From positions 496,001-560,000 of the forward strand of contig JAXMCW010000003.1 of the NCBI GenBank assembly GCA_046349155.1: DNA of 64,000 nt, given 5' to 3'. The stretch is from Alsobacter sp046349155 (GTDB lineage: Bacteria > Pseudomonadota > Alphaproteobacteria > Rhizobiales > Beijerinckiaceae). Below the pieces are notes generated by a model. That model saw only the letters and a list, made by a program, of their open reading frames with translations. It was not told the DNA's origin and did not search any database. Position numbers and translations under genes: made by a program. This document shows positions 8,784 through 17,684 of this stretch, in pieces; the first letter of the stretch is position 1; each line of letters opens with the position of its first letter.

Positions 8784-9790
8784 GGCCCGGCCTCCACCGC
8801 CGCCGGCGCGGCCTCGACGCGATGGCAGGCGACGATGTGGGAACCCTCCGGGTCGCGCCCGGCATGCTCCATTGCCGCCGGCCGCTCCACCACGCAGCGC
8901 GCGATCGCCCTGCCGCAGCGCGGATGAAAGGCGCAGCCGGCCGGCACGGCGGAGAGCCTGGGCATGCTGCCGGGAATCTGCACCAGCCGCGCGGCGTCGC
9001 CCTCGAGCGAGGGGATCGCGCCCATCAGGCCCTGCGCGTAGGGGTGCAGCGGCGCCCTCACCACGGCGCCGACGGGGCCGATCTCGGCGATGCGTCCGGC
9101 ATACATCACCGCCACGCGGTCGGCCGCCTCGGCGATCACGCCCATGTCGTGGGTGATCAGCATCAGCGCCGTGCCACGCTCCTGCGTCAGCCCCTTGAGC
9201 AGGGCGATGATCTGCGCCTGCACCGACACGTCGAGCGCCGTGGTCGGCTCGTCGGCGATGACCAGCGCGGGTTCGGCGCAGAGCGCCAGGGCGAGCACGA
9301 CCCGCTGGCGCATGCCACCGGAGAACTCGTGCGGATAGGCGTCGATGCGCTGCTCGGCGGCAGGGATGCCGACGTCCCGGAGGAGCGCGAGCGCGCGCCG
9401 CCGCGCCTCGGCGCGGTTCACCGGCAGGTGCGCCAGGATGGTCTCGGCGATCTGGTCGCCCACGCGGTAGAGCGGGTTGAGGCTCGTCAGCGGGTCCTGG
9501 AACACCATGCCGATCTGCCGGCCGCGCAGCCGGCGCATCGCCCCGGGAGCCAGCCTGTCGATCCGCTCGCCGGCCAGGCGGATCTCCCCCGCCACGATGC
9601 GGCCGGGCGGATCGATGAGGCCGATCACGGCCGCGCCGGTGACGGACTTGCCCGCGCCGGACTCCCCCACGACGCCCAGCACCTCGCCCCGCGCGATGTC
9701 GAAGGAGACGTCGTCCAGCGCCCGCAGCGCGCCGCGCCTCGTCATGAAGTCGACCGTCAGGCCGCGCACGGAGAGGAGCGGCTCGGCCAT
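8780..9790 (-). CDS. oligopeptide/dipeptide ABC transporter ATP-binding protein (OppD/DppD type)
   Basis: A 336-residue partner ATPase. Walker A is GESGAGKS, then FQDPLTSLNP, signature FSGGMRQR, Walker B LVIADEP and LITHDMG. The C-terminal region again has a cysteine pattern, GCAFHPRCGRAIARC, as in Dpp/Opp ATPases. It is placed 3 bp after the DppC-type permease gene and overlaps the next ATPase gene by 4 nt, so the whole operon is tightly coupled. Confidence 0.9.
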
Positions 9791-9793
9791 GGC

Positions 9794-10735
9794 TCAGCGC
9801 AGCCGCGGGTTCAGCGCGTCGCGCAGGCCGTCGCCGAGCAGGTTCACGGCGAGCACGAAGGCGGCGAGCGTGAGGCCGGGGAAGGCGACGATCCACCACT
9901 CCCCGGAGAACAGGAAGTCGTTGCCGATGCGGATCAGCGTGCCGAGCGAGGGCTGGGTCGGAGGCAGGCCCACGCCCAGGAAGGAGAGCGTGGCCTCGGT
10001 GATCACGGCGAGCGCCACGTTGATGGTGAGGATCACCAGCACCGGCCCCAGCACGTTGGGCAGGACGTGCCGCCAGAGGATGGCGGGGCCCGACAGCCCG
10101 AGCAGGCGCGCCGCCTGCACGTAGTCCTTGCCCTTCTCGACCATCGTGGAGCCCCGGACGGTGCGGGCGTACTGCACCCAGAAGGACAGGCCGATGGACA
10201 GGATCAGCACGCCGAAGGCCGTGTCCTCGCGCTGCGCCCCGCCGGCCAGCGCATGGACGACGCCGTCGACGAGCAGCGCGATCAGGATGGCCGGGAAGGT
10301 GAGCTGCACGTCCGCGACGCGCATGATCACCGCGTCGACCGCCCCGCCCGCATAGCCCGCGACCAGGCCCAGGCCGATGCCCAGCGCGGCCGCCAGCGCC
10401 ACGCCGCCGAGCGCGATCACCAGGGAGACGCGCAGCCCGTAGAGGATGGCGGAGAAGAGGTCGCGGCCCTGGTTGTCGGCGCCGAGCAGGAAACGCGGAT
10501 CGCCGCCCTGCAGCCAGCGCGGCGGGGTGAGGCTGTCCATCAGGTTGACGTTGGCCGGATCGAAAGGGTTCGACGGCGCGATCCAGGGCGCCAGCGCCGC
10601 CGCCCCCACCAGCAGGAGGGTCACCAGCGCGGCGGCCACCGACAGCTTCGAGGCGAGGAAGGCGGCGAGCGCGTCATTGTCCCGCCAGCGGGCGGGGAGA
10701 GAGGGCTTGTCCCCGGTGTCGGGCAGGCTCGCCAT
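9794..10735 (-). CDS. oligopeptide/dipeptide ABC transporter permease (DppC type)
   Basis: A 313-residue inner-membrane permease. An N-terminal membrane segment is followed by a periplasmic part with LGADNQGRDLFSAILYG, the DppC/OppC hallmark, then the BPD_transp_1 region with about five more helices. The coupling segment is the EAA-like loop near AARLLGLSGPAIL. It starts 3 bp after the stop of the DppB-type gene. Confidence 0.9.
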   Translation of the reverse strand: MASLPDTGDKPSLPARWRDNDALAAFLASKLSVAAALVTLLLVGAAALAPWIAPSNPFDPANVNLMDSLTPPRWLQGGDPRFLLGADNQGRDLFSAILYGLRVSLVIALGGVALAAALGIGLGLVAGYAGGAVDAVIMRVADVQLTFPAILIALLVDGVVHALAGGAQREDTAFGVLILSIGLSFWVQYARTVRGSTMVEKGKDYVQAARLLGLSGPAILWRHVLPNVLGPVLVILTINVALAVITEATLSFLGVGLPPTQPSLGTLIRIGNDFLFSGEWWIVAFPGLTLAAFVLAVNLLGDGLRDALNPRLR

Positions 10736-10738
10736 GGC

Positions 10739-11716
10739 TCAGGCCGGCTTCAAGTGGCTGGAGAGCCGCGGGTCGACCACGGCGTAGAGCACGTCCACGA
10801 CGAGGTTGATCGCCACGAAGAGCGCGGCCACGAGCATCAGGTAGGCGGCCATGATCGGCACGTCGACATTCTGCACGGCGCCGAGGAAGAGCAGGCCCAT
10901 GCCCGGCCACTGGAACACGTATTCCGTGATGAGGGCGAAGGCGATGATGGAGCCGATCTGCAGGCCGACCACGGTGATGACGGGCACGAGCGTGTTCTTC
11001 AGCGCATGGCCGAAATGGATGGCCCGGTCCGGCAGGCCGCGCGCCCTGGCGAAGCGGATGTAGTCGGTGCGCAGCACCTCGAGCATCTCCGCCCGCACGA
11101 GCCGCATGATCAGCGTGAGCTGGAAGAGGGCCAGCGTCAGGGCGGGCAGGACGAGGGCCTTGAGGCCGCTTTCGGTGAGGAACCCCGTCGTCCAGAAGCC
11201 GATGTGCACCACGTCCCCGCGGCCATAGGAGGGCAACCAGCCGAGCGAGACCGAGAAGACGTAGCGCAGCAGGATCGCCGTCAGGAAGGTGGGCAGCGAG
11301 ACACCGACCAGCGAGAGCGCCATGATGGCGGAGGCGGGCCAGCCGCCCCGCCCGAGCGCCGTCAGCACGCCCAGCGGGATCCCGAGCAGCAGGGCGAGGA
11401 CCGAGGCCGCGAAGGCGAGCTCCAGGGTGGCGGGCATGCGCTCGCCGATGAGCTGCGCCACGGGCTGGCGGAACTGGTAGGAGATGCCGAAGTCGCCCTG
11501 CAGCGCCCGGCCGAGATAGGCTGCGAACTGCACGACGACGGGCTTGTCGAGGCCGAGATCGCGGCGGATCTGCTCGCGCTGCTCGATGGGCGTGTCGACG
11601 CCCACCATCTGGTTCACGGGATCGCCAACGAAGCGAAACATCGCGAAGGCGATGAGCCCGACCACCAGGAGCACCACGACGGACTGGGCGAGCCGGCGGA
11701 GGATGAAGGCGAACAC
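10739..11716 (-). CDS. oligopeptide/dipeptide ABC transporter permease (DppB type)
   Basis: A 325-residue inner-membrane permease starting at GTG. The N-terminal FILRRLAQSVVVLLVVGLIAF helix and the following domain with YLGRALQGDFGISYQ are typical of DppB/OppB. The EAA-like cytoplasmic loop is YIRFARARGLPDRAI. It lies 44 bp after the substrate-binding protein gene. Confidence 0.9.
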   Translation of the reverse strand: MFAFILRRLAQSVVVLLVVGLIAFAMFRFVGDPVNQMVGVDTPIEQREQIRRDLGLDKPVVVQFAAYLGRALQGDFGISYQFRQPVAQLIGERMPATLELAFAASVLALLLGIPLGVLTALGRGGWPASAIMALSLVGVSLPTFLTAILLRYVFSVSLGWLPSYGRGDVVHIGFWTTGFLTESGLKALVLPALTLALFQLTLIMRLVRAEMLEVLRTDYIRFARARGLPDRAIHFGHALKNTLVPVITVVGLQIGSIIAFALITEYVFQWPGMGLLFLGAVQNVDVPIMAAYLMLVAALFVAINLVVDVLYAVVDPRLSSHLKPA

Positions 11717-11760
11717 GGGTCAGCGCCTTCGGCGCGGGCGTGCCGGCGCGGTCCCGCCGC

Positions 11761-13350
11761 TCACTCCTTGTTCACCCAGTAGAGCAGGAACTGGTCGTCG
11801 GCGCGCTGTACCACCTTGGTCTTCTTGGAGACGCCCCAGGCGAGCGCCTGCTGGTGCAGCGGGATGTAGCCGACGTCCTTGTTCTGGCCGATGTCATAGG
11901 CCTGGTAGATCAGCTCGTCGCGCTTCTGGGGGTCGCCCTCGCCCAGAACGGCGTCGGCGAGCTTGTCGACCTCGGGGTTGCAGTAGCCGCCGAGGTTCGG
12001 CTCGCCGCGACCCTTCCCCTCGTCGGTGCGGCAGCCATACATGTTGAACAGGATGTTCCAGCTGTCGAACGAGCCGGGCGTCCAGCCCAGGAGGTAGAAG
12101 GACGTGTCATAGGAGGGCGCCAGCACCTTGGCGAAGTACTTGGCCTTCGGCTGGGCGTTCAGGTTCACCTTGATGCCGACCTTGGCGAGCATGCCGACCA
12201 CGGCCTGGCAGATCGCCTCGTCCGCGACATAGCGGTCGTTCGGGCAGTCCATGGCCACCTCGAAGCCCTGCGGGTAGCCCGCGTCGGCCAGCAGCTTTTT
12301 CGCGGCGTCGGGATCGAAGGGGAAGCGCTTGAACTCGCCCGAACGCGCGTAGAGCAGCGGCGAGATCATCAGGGCGGACGGGGTGGACATGCCCCGCATC
12401 ACCTTGTCCTTGATCGCGTTGATGTCGATCGCCTGGTAGAAGGCCTGGCGCACCCGGACGTCCTTGAAGGGATTCTTGCCCTTCACGTTGGAGTATTTCA
12501 GCTCGTCGTGGCGCTGGTCGAAGCCCAGGAAGATCGTGCGCAGCTCGGGCCCGGTCAGCACCTGCGCGTTGGGGCTCGCGTTGACGCGCTGGATGTCCTG
12601 CACCGGCACGGGCTCGATCCAGTCGACCTCGCCGGACAGCAGCGCGGCGACGCGGGTCGAATCCGACGCGATGGGCGTGAAGATCGCCTCGGTGAGGTTG
12701 TGCTCCGGCTTGCCCCACCAGCCGGCATAGGGCTTCCAGATCGTCTTGACGCCGGGCTGGTGGCTCTCGACGCGGAAGGGTCCGGTGCCGTTCTCGTTGA
12801 GCGCCGCGAAGCTCGGCGTCGAGGCGGCGGCCGGCGTGGGCGCGACGGCGTTGTTCGCCTCGGCCCATTTCCTGGACATGATGTACCAGGTGTCCCACTC
12901 GTAGTGCAGGATCGGGTTGGGCTTGGTCAGCTCCACGTCGACCGTCCAGTCGTCCACCTTGACGAACCTGGCGTCGGAGGGGATGCGCGCGGTGAGGTTC
13001 GAGCCGGTGGCGCGCACGCGGTCGGCCGAGAAGATCACGTCGTCGGCCGTGAAGTCCTCGCCATTGTGGAACTTCACGCCCTTGCGCAGGTGGAAGCGCC
13101 AGCGCAGCGGGTCCACCACCTCCCAGCTCTCGGCGAGGCCGGGAATGATCTCCAGCTTCGGGCCGCGCTTGGTCAGGCCCTCATAGGCGGCGGCGTGCAG
13201 GGCGAGGGTGAACGTCTCGTTCAGCGTGTAGGGATCGAGCGACTTGTAGTCGCCCTGGAAGGCGAAGCGGAAGGTCTTGGCCTCCGCCGCCGGCGCGACG
13301 GCGAGCAGGGCGGCGGTCAGTCCGGCGGCGATCCAGCGGGTCACGCGCAT
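11761..13350 (-). CDS. ABC transporter substrate-binding protein, family 5 (peptide type)
   Basis: A 529-residue periplasmic binding protein of the Opp/Dpp/nickel family. I chose the ATG with GAGGGG 7 nt upstream; a TTG two codons earlier is less likely. The signal peptide ends near AEAK. The family 5 pattern is visible in DYKSLDPYTLNETF, LAESWEV, WRFHLRKGVKFHNGEDFTADDV-type motifs and a C-terminal GGYCNPEVDKL. First gene of the five-gene transport operon. Neighbouring amidohydrolases suggest that short peptides or acylated amino acids are the ligands; this is inferred. Confidence 0.9.
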   Translation of the reverse strand: MRVTRWIAAGLTAALLAVAPAAEAKTFRFAFQGDYKSLDPYTLNETFTLALHAAAYEGLTKRGPKLEIIPGLAESWEVVDPLRWRFHLRKGVKFHNGEDFTADDVIFSADRVRATGSNLTARIPSDARFVKVDDWTVDVELTKPNPILHYEWDTWYIMSRKWAEANNAVAPTPAAASTPSFAALNENGTGPFRVESHQPGVKTIWKPYAGWWGKPEHNLTEAIFTPIASDSTRVAALLSGEVDWIEPVPVQDIQRVNASPNAQVLTGPELRTIFLGFDQRHDELKYSNVKGKNPFKDVRVRQAFYQAIDINAIKDKVMRGMSTPSALMISPLLYARSGEFKRFPFDPDAAKKLLADAGYPQGFEVAMDCPNDRYVADEAICQAVVGMLAKVGIKVNLNAQPKAKYFAKVLAPSYDTSFYLLGWTPGSFDSWNILFNMYGCRTDEGKGRGEPNLGGYCNPEVDKLADAVLGEGDPQKRDELIYQAYDIGQNKDVGYIPLHQQALAWGVSKKTKVVQRADDQFLLYWVNKE

Positions 13351-13504
13351 CCTCAATCCCCTCTCTGCGCCGCGCTTCAGGCCGCGGCGATATCTGTCCC
13401 GAGATTAGACGGCTCCTTGGCGCGGTCCAGCGGGAAACCGATCGCCTGCGGCGTCGCGAAGCACGAGGCGGGCGGTCGGGCGGCGGCCGCCGCCCCCGGA
13501 GTCC

Positions 13505-14671
13505 CTAGCACAGCTCGGCGATCAGGCGCCGCAGAAACGCCTCGCCGGCCGAAAGCTCCGAGAGTTCCACATATTCGTCGGCCTGATGCGCCTGGGCGAT
13601 GTCGCCGGGCCCGCAGACGATCGAGGACCAGCCGCCGTTCTGGAAGATGCCCGCCTCCGTGCCGTAGGAGACGACGTGCCGGCCATTGTCGCCGGTGAGC
13701 CGCCGCACGAGGCGCTCCGCCTCGCCGTCCTGCTCCGGCTTCAGGGCCGGCACCGCCGCGCGATGGGCGATGTCCACGCCCGTGTGCGGCGCGACGGCCC
13801 GCATGCCCGGCTCGACGACGTCGCGCACATAGGCCTCGAAGCGGGCCTTGTAGTCCCAGGGATCGTCGCCGGGCACGCCGCGGATGTCGGTCACGAAGGT
13901 GCACTCGCCCGCCACGATGTTGGCCGCCGTGCCGCCCTGGATGACGCCGCAATGGAGCGTGGTGTAGGGCGGCTCGAACAGGGCCGCTTCCGGATCGGGG
14001 TCCGAGGCCGCGCGCGCCATGTTCTCGCGCAGGCGGTCGTCGTGCCACACGACCAGCCGGGCGGCGACCATGACCGCGCTGACGCCTTCGTCGATGCGGC
14101 TCGAATGGACGGAATGGCCGCGCACCGTGGTGAAATAGGAGACCGAGCCCTTGTGGCCGGTCACGGCGCGCATGCGCGTCGGCTCGCCCACGATCACGGC
14201 CGACGGCGTGGGCACGTGGCGCAGCATGTCCTCGACCAGGAAGGGCGCGCCCTGGCAGCCGACCTCCTCGTCATAGCTCAGCGCGAGATGGATGGGCCGC
14301 TTCAGGCCCGCGGCCGCCATGGCAGGCACGGCGGCCAGGGCCAGCGCATCGAAGCCCTTCATATCGCAGGTGCCGCGGCCATAGAGCCGACCGCCCCGCT
14401 CGGTCAGCATGAAGGGATCGCTCGTCCAGTCCTGGCCCGCGACCGGCACCACGTCGGTGTGGCCGGACAGCACGACGCCGCCCTCGAGCGGGGGGCCGAT
14501 CGTCGCGTAGAGGCTCGCCTTGGTGCCCTCCGGATTGGGCACGAGCCGGCTCTCGACGCCGTGCGAGGCCAGGTAGTCCCGGATGAAGCCGATGCAGTCG
14601 AGGTTGGACGCGCTCGAAACCGTCGGGAAGGCGACGAGGCGGGCCAGCATTTCGCGGACGGACAGGTGCAT
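13505..14671 (-). CDS. argE: acetylornithine deacetylase-type metallopeptidase (M20, ArgE)
   Basis: A 388-residue zinc amidohydrolase predicted to deacylate N-acetylornithine or another N-acyl amino acid. Metal and catalytic residues are visible: H71 and D73 (SGHTDVVP), D103 (CDMKG), E135/E136 (YDEEVGCQG) and the late AHQADE. The ATG at 14671 has GGAG upstream; longer starts exist up to 14722. It lies about 150 bp downstream of the transporter region in opposite reading order (upstream on the minus strand), so it may share regulation. Given the peptide transporter, a scavenging deacylase is as likely as a biosynthetic ArgE. Confidence 0.85.
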   Translation of the reverse strand: MHLSVREMLARLVAFPTVSSASNLDCIGFIRDYLASHGVESRLVPNPEGTKASLYATIGPPLEGGVVLSGHTDVVPVAGQDWTSDPFMLTERGGRLYGRGTCDMKGFDALALAAVPAMAAAGLKRPIHLALSYDEEVGCQGAPFLVEDMLRHVPTPSAVIVGEPTRMRAVTGHKGSVSYFTTVRGHSVHSSRIDEGVSAVMVAARLVVWHDDRLRENMARAASDPDPEAALFEPPYTTLHCGVIQGGTAANIVAGECTFVTDIRGVPGDDPWDYKARFEAYVRDVVEPGMRAVAPHTGVDIAHRAAVPALKPEQDGEAERLVRRLTGDNGRHVVSYGTEAGIFQNGGWSSIVCGPGDIAQAHQADEYVELSELSAGEAFLRRLIAELC

Positions 14672-14842
14672 CGAGGGCTCCGGCAGGCCGTCCATCGTCG
14701 GCACGCCCCGGCGGGCCGTCAAGGAGGCAGGTCGTCCGAGCGACCTGCAAGAGCCGGACCTGGCCAGCGGCGAAAGCGCGTTGACCCCGCCCGCGTCATC
14801 CGGTCATCTGGCGGCCCGCCCCCCAAGCCGCCGAGTTCCGCC

Positions 14843-16006
14843 ATGCCGGTCATCAACAGCATCGCCTCCTTCGCCGACGAGGTCGCCGCCTGGCGGCAGG
14901 ACCTCCACGCGCACCCGGAGCTCGACTACGACGTGCACCGCACCGCGGGCGTCGTGGCGGAGAAGCTGCGCGCCTTCGGCTGCGACGAGGTGGTGACCGG
15001 CATCGGCCGCACGGGCGTCGTCGGCGTGATCCGCGGACGCCTCCCGGGCGAGGGCGTGATCGGCCTGCGCGCCGACATGGACGCCCTGCCGATCCTGGAA
15101 GCGACGGGCCGGCCCTATGCCTCCACCACGCCCGGAAAGATGCACGCCTGCGGCCATGACGGGCATACCGCCATGCTGCTGGGCGCTGCGCGCTACCTCG
15201 CGGAGACCCGCAACTTCGCCGGGACGGCCGTCGTCATCTTCCAGCCCGCGGAGGAAGGCGGCGGCGGCGGCAAGGCCATGGTCGAGGACGGCCTGATGGA
15301 CCGCTTCGGCATCCGCGAGGTCTATGGCATGCACAACATGCCGGGCCTGCCGGTCGGCCATTTCGGGATGCGCCCGGGCCCGCTCCTCGCCGCGGCCGAC
15401 CGCTTCACGATCACCATCGAGGGCAAGGGGGCGCACGCCGCCCACCCGCACGAGTCGATCGACACGGTCATGATCGGCGCGTCGCTCGTGGGCGCCCTGC
15501 AGAGCATCGTCTCGCGCAACGTCGACCCGCTGAAGTCGGCCGTGCTCTCGGTGACGCAGTTCCATGCCGGCGAGGCCTTCAACGTGCTGCCCCAGACGGC
15601 GGTGCTGAAGGGCACCGTGCGCACCTTCGACCCCGCCGTGCAGGACCTCGTGGAGAAGCGCATGGGGGAGGTGGCGGCCGGCATGGCGGCCCTGCACGGG
15701 GCCACGGCGAGCCTCGACTACGTGCGCGGCTACCCCGCGACCCGCAACCACGAGGACCAGACGGCCTTCGCGGCCAAGGTGGCCGCCGAGGTCTCGGGCG
15801 CCGAACACGTCGACACGGCCTTCCCGCCCGTGATGGGCGCGGAGGACTTCTCCTTCATGCTCGAGGCGCGGCCCGGCGCCTTCGTCTTCGTGGGCAACGG
15901 GAACACGGCCGGGCTCCACCACCCGGCCTATGACTTCGACGACAGCCTCATCCCGACGGGCGTGAGCTACTGGGCCCGCCTCGTCGAGACGCGCCTGGCG
16001 GCCTGA
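14843..16006 (+). CDS. M20D amidohydrolase (hippurate hydrolase/N-acyl-amino-acid hydrolase type)
   Basis: A 387-residue zinc hydrolase cleaving amide-linked acyl groups from amino acids. The M20D pattern is complete: WRQDLHAHPEL near the N-terminus, HACGHDGHTAML (metal-binding Cys and His residues), QPAEEGGGG (catalytic Glu), YGMHNMPG and a late LHHPAYDF. It is divergent from argE, with about 170 bp between the two start codons that may hold both promoters. Substrate not determinable from sequence. Confidence 0.88.
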   Translation: MPVINSIASFADEVAAWRQDLHAHPELDYDVHRTAGVVAEKLRAFGCDEVVTGIGRTGVVGVIRGRLPGEGVIGLRADMDALPILEATGRPYASTTPGKMHACGHDGHTAMLLGAARYLAETRNFAGTAVVIFQPAEEGGGGGKAMVEDGLMDRFGIREVYGMHNMPGLPVGHFGMRPGPLLAAADRFTITIEGKGAHAAHPHESIDTVMIGASLVGALQSIVSRNVDPLKSAVLSVTQFHAGEAFNVLPQTAVLKGTVRTFDPAVQDLVEKRMGEVAAGMAALHGATASLDYVRGYPATRNHEDQTAFAAKVAAEVSGAEHVDTAFPPVMGAEDFSFMLEARPGAFVFVGNGNTAGLHHPAYDFDDSLIPTGVSYWARLVETRLAA

Positions 16007-16073
16007 GCCCGCGCGGGGCGGGTCGTTGTCGCCCGGAAGGGCCTCCGCTACAGGTGGGGCGGGGGGACTTGCG

Positions 16074-17489
16074 ATGACGCTTTCCGGACTTCGCCTTGCC
16101 GCGGCTTTCGCCGCCCTGCTTGCGCCGGGCGTGGCCCTGGCGGCGGAGGGCGGCGGGATCGACGGGGCACTGCTGCACCCGTTCTGGGCGCTGCCCTTCG
16201 TCGGCATCCTGCTCTCCATCGCGCTCTTCCCGCTGCTGGCGCCCCACGCCTGGGAGCATCACCAGCCCAAGATCGCGGCCTTCTGGGGCCTGGCGCTGCT
16301 CGTCCCGCTGGCGGCAGCGGCCGGCGTGGAGACCACGGGGGGCGCGCTGGCGCACACGATCCTCCTGGAATACGTGCCGTTCCTGCTGCTGCTGCTCGCG
16401 CTCTTCACCACGGCGGGCGGCATCCTGGTCGTCGGCAACATCCACGGCTCGCCGGCCGCCAACACCGTGCTCCTGGCGATCGGCGCGATCCTGGCGAGCT
16501 TCATCGGCACGACCGGCGCCTCGATGGTGATGATCCGGCCCGTGCTGCGCGCCAATGACAACCGGCGGCACAACGTCCACGTCTTCGTGTTCTTCATCTT
16601 CCTGGTGTCGAATGTCGGAGGCGCGCTCACCCCGCTGGGCGACCCGCCGCTCTTCCTGGGGTTCCTGCGCGGCGTCGACTTTTTCTGGACGACCAAGCAC
16701 CTCGCCGCCGAGACCGCCTTCGTGGCGGCGATCCTGCTGGTCCTGTTCTTCCTCATCGACACGATCGTCTGTCGCAACGAGACGGCCCTGCCGGATCCCA
16801 CTCCCGACCGCCGGGTGAGGGTGCGCGGGCTGGCGAACGTGCTGCTGATCGGCGTGATCATCGCCGCGATCCTGATGAGCGCCACCTGGAAGCCGTCGCT
16901 CCACCTGGAGATCGCGGGAGTCGAGGTCGGCCTGCAGAACATCGCCCGCGACCTGATCTTCGTCGCCGTGACCGTCGCCTCGCTGCGGCTGACCAGCGCG
17001 AAGGACCGCGAGGCGAACGGCTTTTCCTGGGGACCCATCAAGGAGGTCGCGGTGCTCTTCGCGGCGATCTTCGTCACGATGATCCCGGTCCTCGCCATGC
17101 TGCGCGCCGGCGCGGCCGGGGCCTTCGCGCCGCTGGTGGCGCTGGTGAGCCACGCCGACGGCCAGGCGAACAACGTCGCCTATTTCTGGCTCACGGGCGC
17201 GCTGTCGTCCTTCCTCGACAACGCGCCGACCTATCTCGTGTTCTTCGAGCTCGCTGGCGCCGACCCCGCCCGGCTGATGACCGAGGGGGCGCTGACGCTC
17301 GCCGCCATTTCCTGCGGCGCGGTCTTCATGGGCGCCAACAGCTATATCGGCAACGCGCCCAACTTCATGGTCTACGCCATTGCCCGCTCGGGCGGCGTGA
17401 GGATGCCGAGCTTCTTCGGCTACATGCTCTGGTCCGGCGGCATCCTGATCCCGACCTTCATCCTCACCACGCTCGTGTTCTTCCGCTGA
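16074..17489 (+). CDS. sodium:proton antiporter, NhaD/citrate-transporter superfamily
   Basis: A 471-residue polytopic inner-membrane protein. The start MTLSGLRLAA has a G-rich ribosome site. Residues 1-23 look like a signal or first helix, followed by HPFWALPFVGILLSIALFPLLAPH, which is typical of this family. About 11-12 helices follow. Conserved motifs include GTTGASM, SNVGGALTPLGDPPLFLG and LSSFLDNAPTYLVFF, matching NhaD-type antiporters. It probably exchanges Na+ for H+; the exact ion is unproven. Confidence 0.82.
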   Translation: MTLSGLRLAAAFAALLAPGVALAAEGGGIDGALLHPFWALPFVGILLSIALFPLLAPHAWEHHQPKIAAFWGLALLVPLAAAAGVETTGGALAHTILLEYVPFLLLLLALFTTAGGILVVGNIHGSPAANTVLLAIGAILASFIGTTGASMVMIRPVLRANDNRRHNVHVFVFFIFLVSNVGGALTPLGDPPLFLGFLRGVDFFWTTKHLAAETAFVAAILLVLFFLIDTIVCRNETALPDPTPDRRVRVRGLANVLLIGVIIAAILMSATWKPSLHLEIAGVEVGLQNIARDLIFVAVTVASLRLTSAKDREANGFSWGPIKEVAVLFAAIFVTMIPVLAMLRAGAAGAFAPLVALVSHADGQANNVAYFWLTGALSSFLDNAPTYLVFFELAGADPARLMTEGALTLAAISCGAVFMGANSYIGNAPNFMVYAIARSGGVRMPSFFGYMLWSGGILIPTFILTTLVFFR

Positions 17490-17526
17490 GGCGGCGAGCA
17501 GGAGGCTTCTTCGGCCTCTAGAGCCC

Positions 17527-17570
17527 ACTCATCCCGAGGAGCGCCCGGAGCCCGCGTCTCGACGGACGCG
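17527..17570. repeat. degenerate copy of the dispersed palindromic repeat
   Basis: CACTCATCCCGAGGAGCGCC ... GTCTCGACGGACGCGG follows the pattern of the elements at 207-718 with several substitutions. It sits between two convergent genes, a typical location for such elements. Confidence 0.5.
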
Positions 17571-17594
17571 GAGCCTTTCGGCACGCGCCGCGCA

Positions 17595-17628
17595 CGAAAA
17601 AGCCCGCGCGGATCGCTCCGCGCGGGCT
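17595..17628 (-). terminator. rho-independent terminator of rpsA
   Basis: A perfect 12-bp stem AGCCCGCGCGGA/TCCGCGCGGGCT with a TCGC loop (17601-17628). On the minus strand a T run follows (complement of 17597-17601). It lies about 57 bp after the rpsA stop. Confidence 0.9.
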
Positions 17629-17684
17629 CATCATCGGACCGTGTCGAAGTCGAAGCCGGCCGCGGCCGGCTTCGGAGCCGGGCC

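Noticed and set aside
8822..11782. 986-codon open frame on the plus strand
   Set aside because: It is entirely antisense to four well-supported ABC transporter genes and has the Gln/His/Arg/Asp-rich composition of GC-rich shadow frames.
13505..14722. ArgE start at the TTG at 14722
   Set aside because: The ATG at 14671 has a GGAG site and matches the usual family length; the extra 17 codons are low in similarity to known N-termini.
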